From: Orbilia blumenaviensis
Taxonomy: Eukaryota; Ascomycota; Orbiliomycetes; Orbiliales; Orbiliaceae
Direction of reading: 5' to 3'
NCBI GenBank assembly: GCA_036872755.1
Contig: JAVHNS010000007.1
Coordinates: 1,178,001 to 1,242,000, forward strand
DNA length: 64,000 nucleotides
Shown: piece by piece, positions 60,987 through 64,000 of the stretch
How the letters are laid out: every line of letters begins with the position of its first letter
Numbering within the stretch: the first letter of the stretch is position 1
Notes under the pieces: model-generated
The model's database searches: none
The model's input: only the letters and a program-made list of their open reading frames with translations
What the model was told of the DNA's origin: nothing
Position numbers and translations under genes: made by a program

Positions 60987-62712
60987 TTACATCATGTCAG
61001 AGAAACCTTTGTTACTGTCTTCTTTGATCAAATCCACCATTCCCTATATCGTGCGTTAGTAACATCATCATACATCAAAATCGGCATATATCCGGCTGTC
61101 CGAAGTGACGGATGAAAAAAAAAAAAAAAAAAAAAAGACTCTCCCCTTCCAACTACCTAAGAATAGATGATGATTTGGCAGACCATACCTCAGGCATAAC
61201 AGGTGTTCCATCCTCCCCTCTGACGTATCTGAACGGCATTTCCGTTGTTTCGTTTTTCGAAATTTTCAGTTCTGGGAAATCCACGAAGGGCACTTTGTCA
61301 AGTGGAACTACAGAGAAAGAAAAGGAAACAAAAGAAATTGCCATGATGTTAGTCATTCGCACTGAAGCAGATAAACCCGTGTTTTGCCAGCTTGTCTTGT
61401 GAGGTTGACAGGTTGACAGTGAATGACAATCGTCCTTGACTGATTTCCCTCATATAGGCCCAGATCTCGTAAGTAAAGGGCGTGTCGTCCCTCCCTGCCA
61501 ATCGATTTTGTGCAACGTTTTGATAGGTAGTACAGATAGTCAGAGCGGCAATCGCTTCTGGACTGTGCAACAGCACCGCAGTACGCTTATCATCGAAAGT
61601 AGCCAATACTTCAACAAGGATGGTCTGAATACCGGCCTGAATTTATATCTCGCTTCCACGCTTAAAGGCCTTTAAAGGGTAATATCCCCAAAGGAGAAAA
61701 TCTGAAAAATGACTAAAATGGCGTGTCAAGACTTACTTTTCTCCTCAACCACAAGTCTCGTGACTCTAACGGCTGTATCTGTGGTCATTTGGACTGGTCC
61801 CAGTCTTCGTCCAGAAAACCCATATTTCCTAAGTTCAGCAGTTCGATCTAAACGGTGTGATATATCATAAGGCTTAAGACAAGGTCCTCCTATTCGCTAT
61901 GTTTCAGAAAATAAGAAGGCCTTACCTCGTGGTGGGTCATCTCCTATAGGGCGGCAAGCCTGTTAGCGCCGAGTATGTACTTATGTCGACATCTTGCTTT
62001 GTTCCTCCTCAAAGTAGACAACTGTACTGAAAATAAGGACTGCAAGGTACCAGGCCCGAATACATAACATCATGTTTTTTTTTTTTGGAACTCCACTCTG
62101 TTTGTCCCTAAGCTAAGATGAATCTTGGTAGATTTGTTTGAAACCTAACCAGGCCATCTAGGCATCCATACATCTGGCAGCAAGTGAGACTTTGCCACAG
62201 ACGCCACTATCACGTTCAACAAGCCACCATGGGAGGCTGGCCTCACAAAACTTTCAGGCCTGCAAGCTTACCCTGGTATATATCATAAAAAATAGATATA
62301 CACCGATAAAATTCCTCAAACAAAAATCGTAAAAAATCCAAAACAATATAAGGAATAGTGCCTACCAACCCAATATCCCCCCAAACACAAACCACTTGAA
62401 AACCTCTCCATCCTCCGGGCACATATCCTTCTCAGCCCTGGGATCTAGCAAACAAACTTCCTCAGCCTTCAGCCCTTCCAATTTATTCACCTCTTCCATG
62501 GTCGCATCCAAATTATCATGGCTCTTTAATTCCCCGGGTAGGTTTTCAAAGAGTTCGCGAGGAAGAGATGTTAGGTGGAAGGTTGGCTGGTTGAGAGGAT
62601 TTGCTGTGGTGGCGGGACGGGTTTCGGTGGCTATGGTGAGGTATTCAAGCTTTGACCAAGCCTCGAGTTCGACGTCGAGGTGTTCGACGACATAGTGTTT
62701 CGAAGTTGTCAT
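60987..62712 (-). CDS. SFM1: SPOUT protein-arginine methyltransferase SFM1
   Basis: Five exons, complement of 62712-62370, 61943-61926, 61847-61737, 61307-61189 and 61043-60987, join in phase into 215 aa. It matches yeast Sfm1 in order and spacing: YVVEHLDVELEAW at the start, VCLLDPRAEKDMCPED, FVFGGILGDDPPRDRTAEL, RRLGPVQMTTDTAV, ELKISKNETTEMPFRYV and the C-terminal PVMPEGMVDLIKED. Sfm1 is a SPOUT-fold enzyme that methylates an arginine of ribosomal protein uS3 (Rps3) in the cytosol. Exon 2 is only 18 nt, encoding part of GDDPPR. Two introns are long for a filamentous fungus (426 and 429 nt), and the last intron contains a 22-nt poly-T tract but has a perfect TACTAAC branch site. The first donor is GTTGGT; the next downstream alternative would bring in a stop. 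Confidence 0.9.
61115..61136. repeat. Poly-A tract, 22 nt (poly-T in SFM1 intron 4)
   Basis: On the SFM1 strand this is a T tract inside the last intron, upstream of the branch site. It lies outside the usual polypyrimidine position next to the acceptor. Confidence 0.85.
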
Positions 62713-63486
62713 TGCTTCCGCCGGATGATAATGTACAGATATATAGATCTATATACTAGGAAATGATGGTAAATGGCGATATATAGCTTGATCCAGTACT
62801 ACTTTGGTATGCTACTAGTGTTGGAAAAAAATTTCTGAACGTGGGGTGAGAAGTTTAACTAGCGGGATGCCGTTAGCGAAGAACTTTGTCGACATTGCAG
62901 CCTTGGGCTTGGTGATATCGGCAAGGCCTTAAAGGGGAAAACGCGGATATAAGATCATCCGTAAATAGTATCGCAAAAAGGGACTCTATCCACATGCAGT
63001 AAACCAAAGCATGCATAGTATCGAGGAATGTATCATTCTCACGAACGCCCTGGTTTACAGTATAAATGTTGTGGATTTATCTATCGATATACATAATCAA
63101 GCACATGGTTTGAATTCACCGCGGTTGTATTCCAATCTTCCCATATCTTATCGCTCTAACAGGCACTTTCATCATAGGCTACAGAATCACAAAGGAAACA
63201 AAGAACAAAAGAAAGGCCGAACCTAAGCATAGGATGACAAAAAAGAGACAAAGACGGGGGTGGTTGCAAGAATAAGGTGCTGATTAAGTAGGAATATTAT
63301 CTATGATAAAGTCGTCGTTATCCCATTCAGAACGAAGAAATATTGGTTCCTTCAATAAAAAAAAAAAAAAAAAGACACGTAAAAACCCGCTTTCAAGAGT
63401 TAGTAAGGTTCATATCCGCACGCCATTCGTATGTCGTTCCTTGATTCGTTTTGTAGTTCATCGCTTGTAAAAGTAGTTGGTAAGGT
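62713..63486. other. Intergenic between SFM1 and YPT6
   Basis: This stretch holds the SFM1 promoter and the 3' flank of YPT6, with an 18-nt poly-A run at 63357-63374. No gene was seen. Confidence 0.6.
63357..63374. repeat. Poly-A tract, 18 nt
   Basis: Uninterrupted run of 18 A just beyond the 3' end of YPT6. Confidence 0.9.

Positions 63487-64000
<514 letters not shown>

Overview
The window is nuclear DNA of a filamentous ascomycete (Pezizomycotina). Most protein genes are split by short GT-AG introns, many with a CTAAC/CTGAC-like branch site close to the 3' end. The conserved proteins have their closest known relatives in fungi: ATP-type PEP carboxykinase, the MET10-type sulfite reductase subunit, SFM1, a YPT6/Rab6 GTPase and Mediator MED7. 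Gene density is low for a filamentous ascomycete, with several 3-7 kb stretches in which I see no gene. Introns are frequent, two genes carry 18-nt exons and one has a GC-AG intron. That would fit an intron-rich, early-diverging class such as Pezizomycetes or Orbiliomycetes, but the class is only a guess.

Left part (1-37 kb), mostly housekeeping genes separated by long spacers: an STK32/YANK-type AGC kinase (1377-3471, -); a 7.2 kb spacer; an amino-acid permease (10695-12962, -); a 4.8 kb spacer; PEP carboxykinase (17800-19583, +); a PAP2 lipid phosphatase (21476-22757, -) divergent from MED7 (23059-24070, +) across a 301 bp shared promoter region; sulfite reductase alpha subunit MET10 (24681-28244, +); a 3.9 kb spacer; an F-box protein (32177-33377, -); and an intron-containing tRNA-Leu(UAG) (36722-36818, +).

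Middle part (37.8-53 kb), all on the + strand: a Mit_KHE1 (mitochondrial K+/H+ exchange-related) protein with eight exons, then four consecutive genes for secreted or membrane-anchored proteins. These are a tandem pair of related secreted proteins of unknown function (39514-40449 and 40886-41878), an aspartic-protease-like protein that appears to lack its catalytic motifs (43034-44557), and a Thr/Lys-rich protein ending in two six-cysteine CBM1-like modules (46490-47276). A possible small gene (49052-49459) and a CorA-like membrane protein (50678-52865) follow.

Right part (54-64 kb), all on the - strand: a fungal protein-kinase-like protein (54371-56836), a 4.1 kb spacer, the SPOUT arginine methyltransferase SFM1 (60987-62712), and the 3' part of a YPT6/Rab6 GTPase that runs off the window edge.

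Exon structures were worked out by hand from splice signals, reading-frame phase and conserved protein motifs. No search was run. I found no transposase, reverse transcriptase, CRISPR array or rRNA gene.
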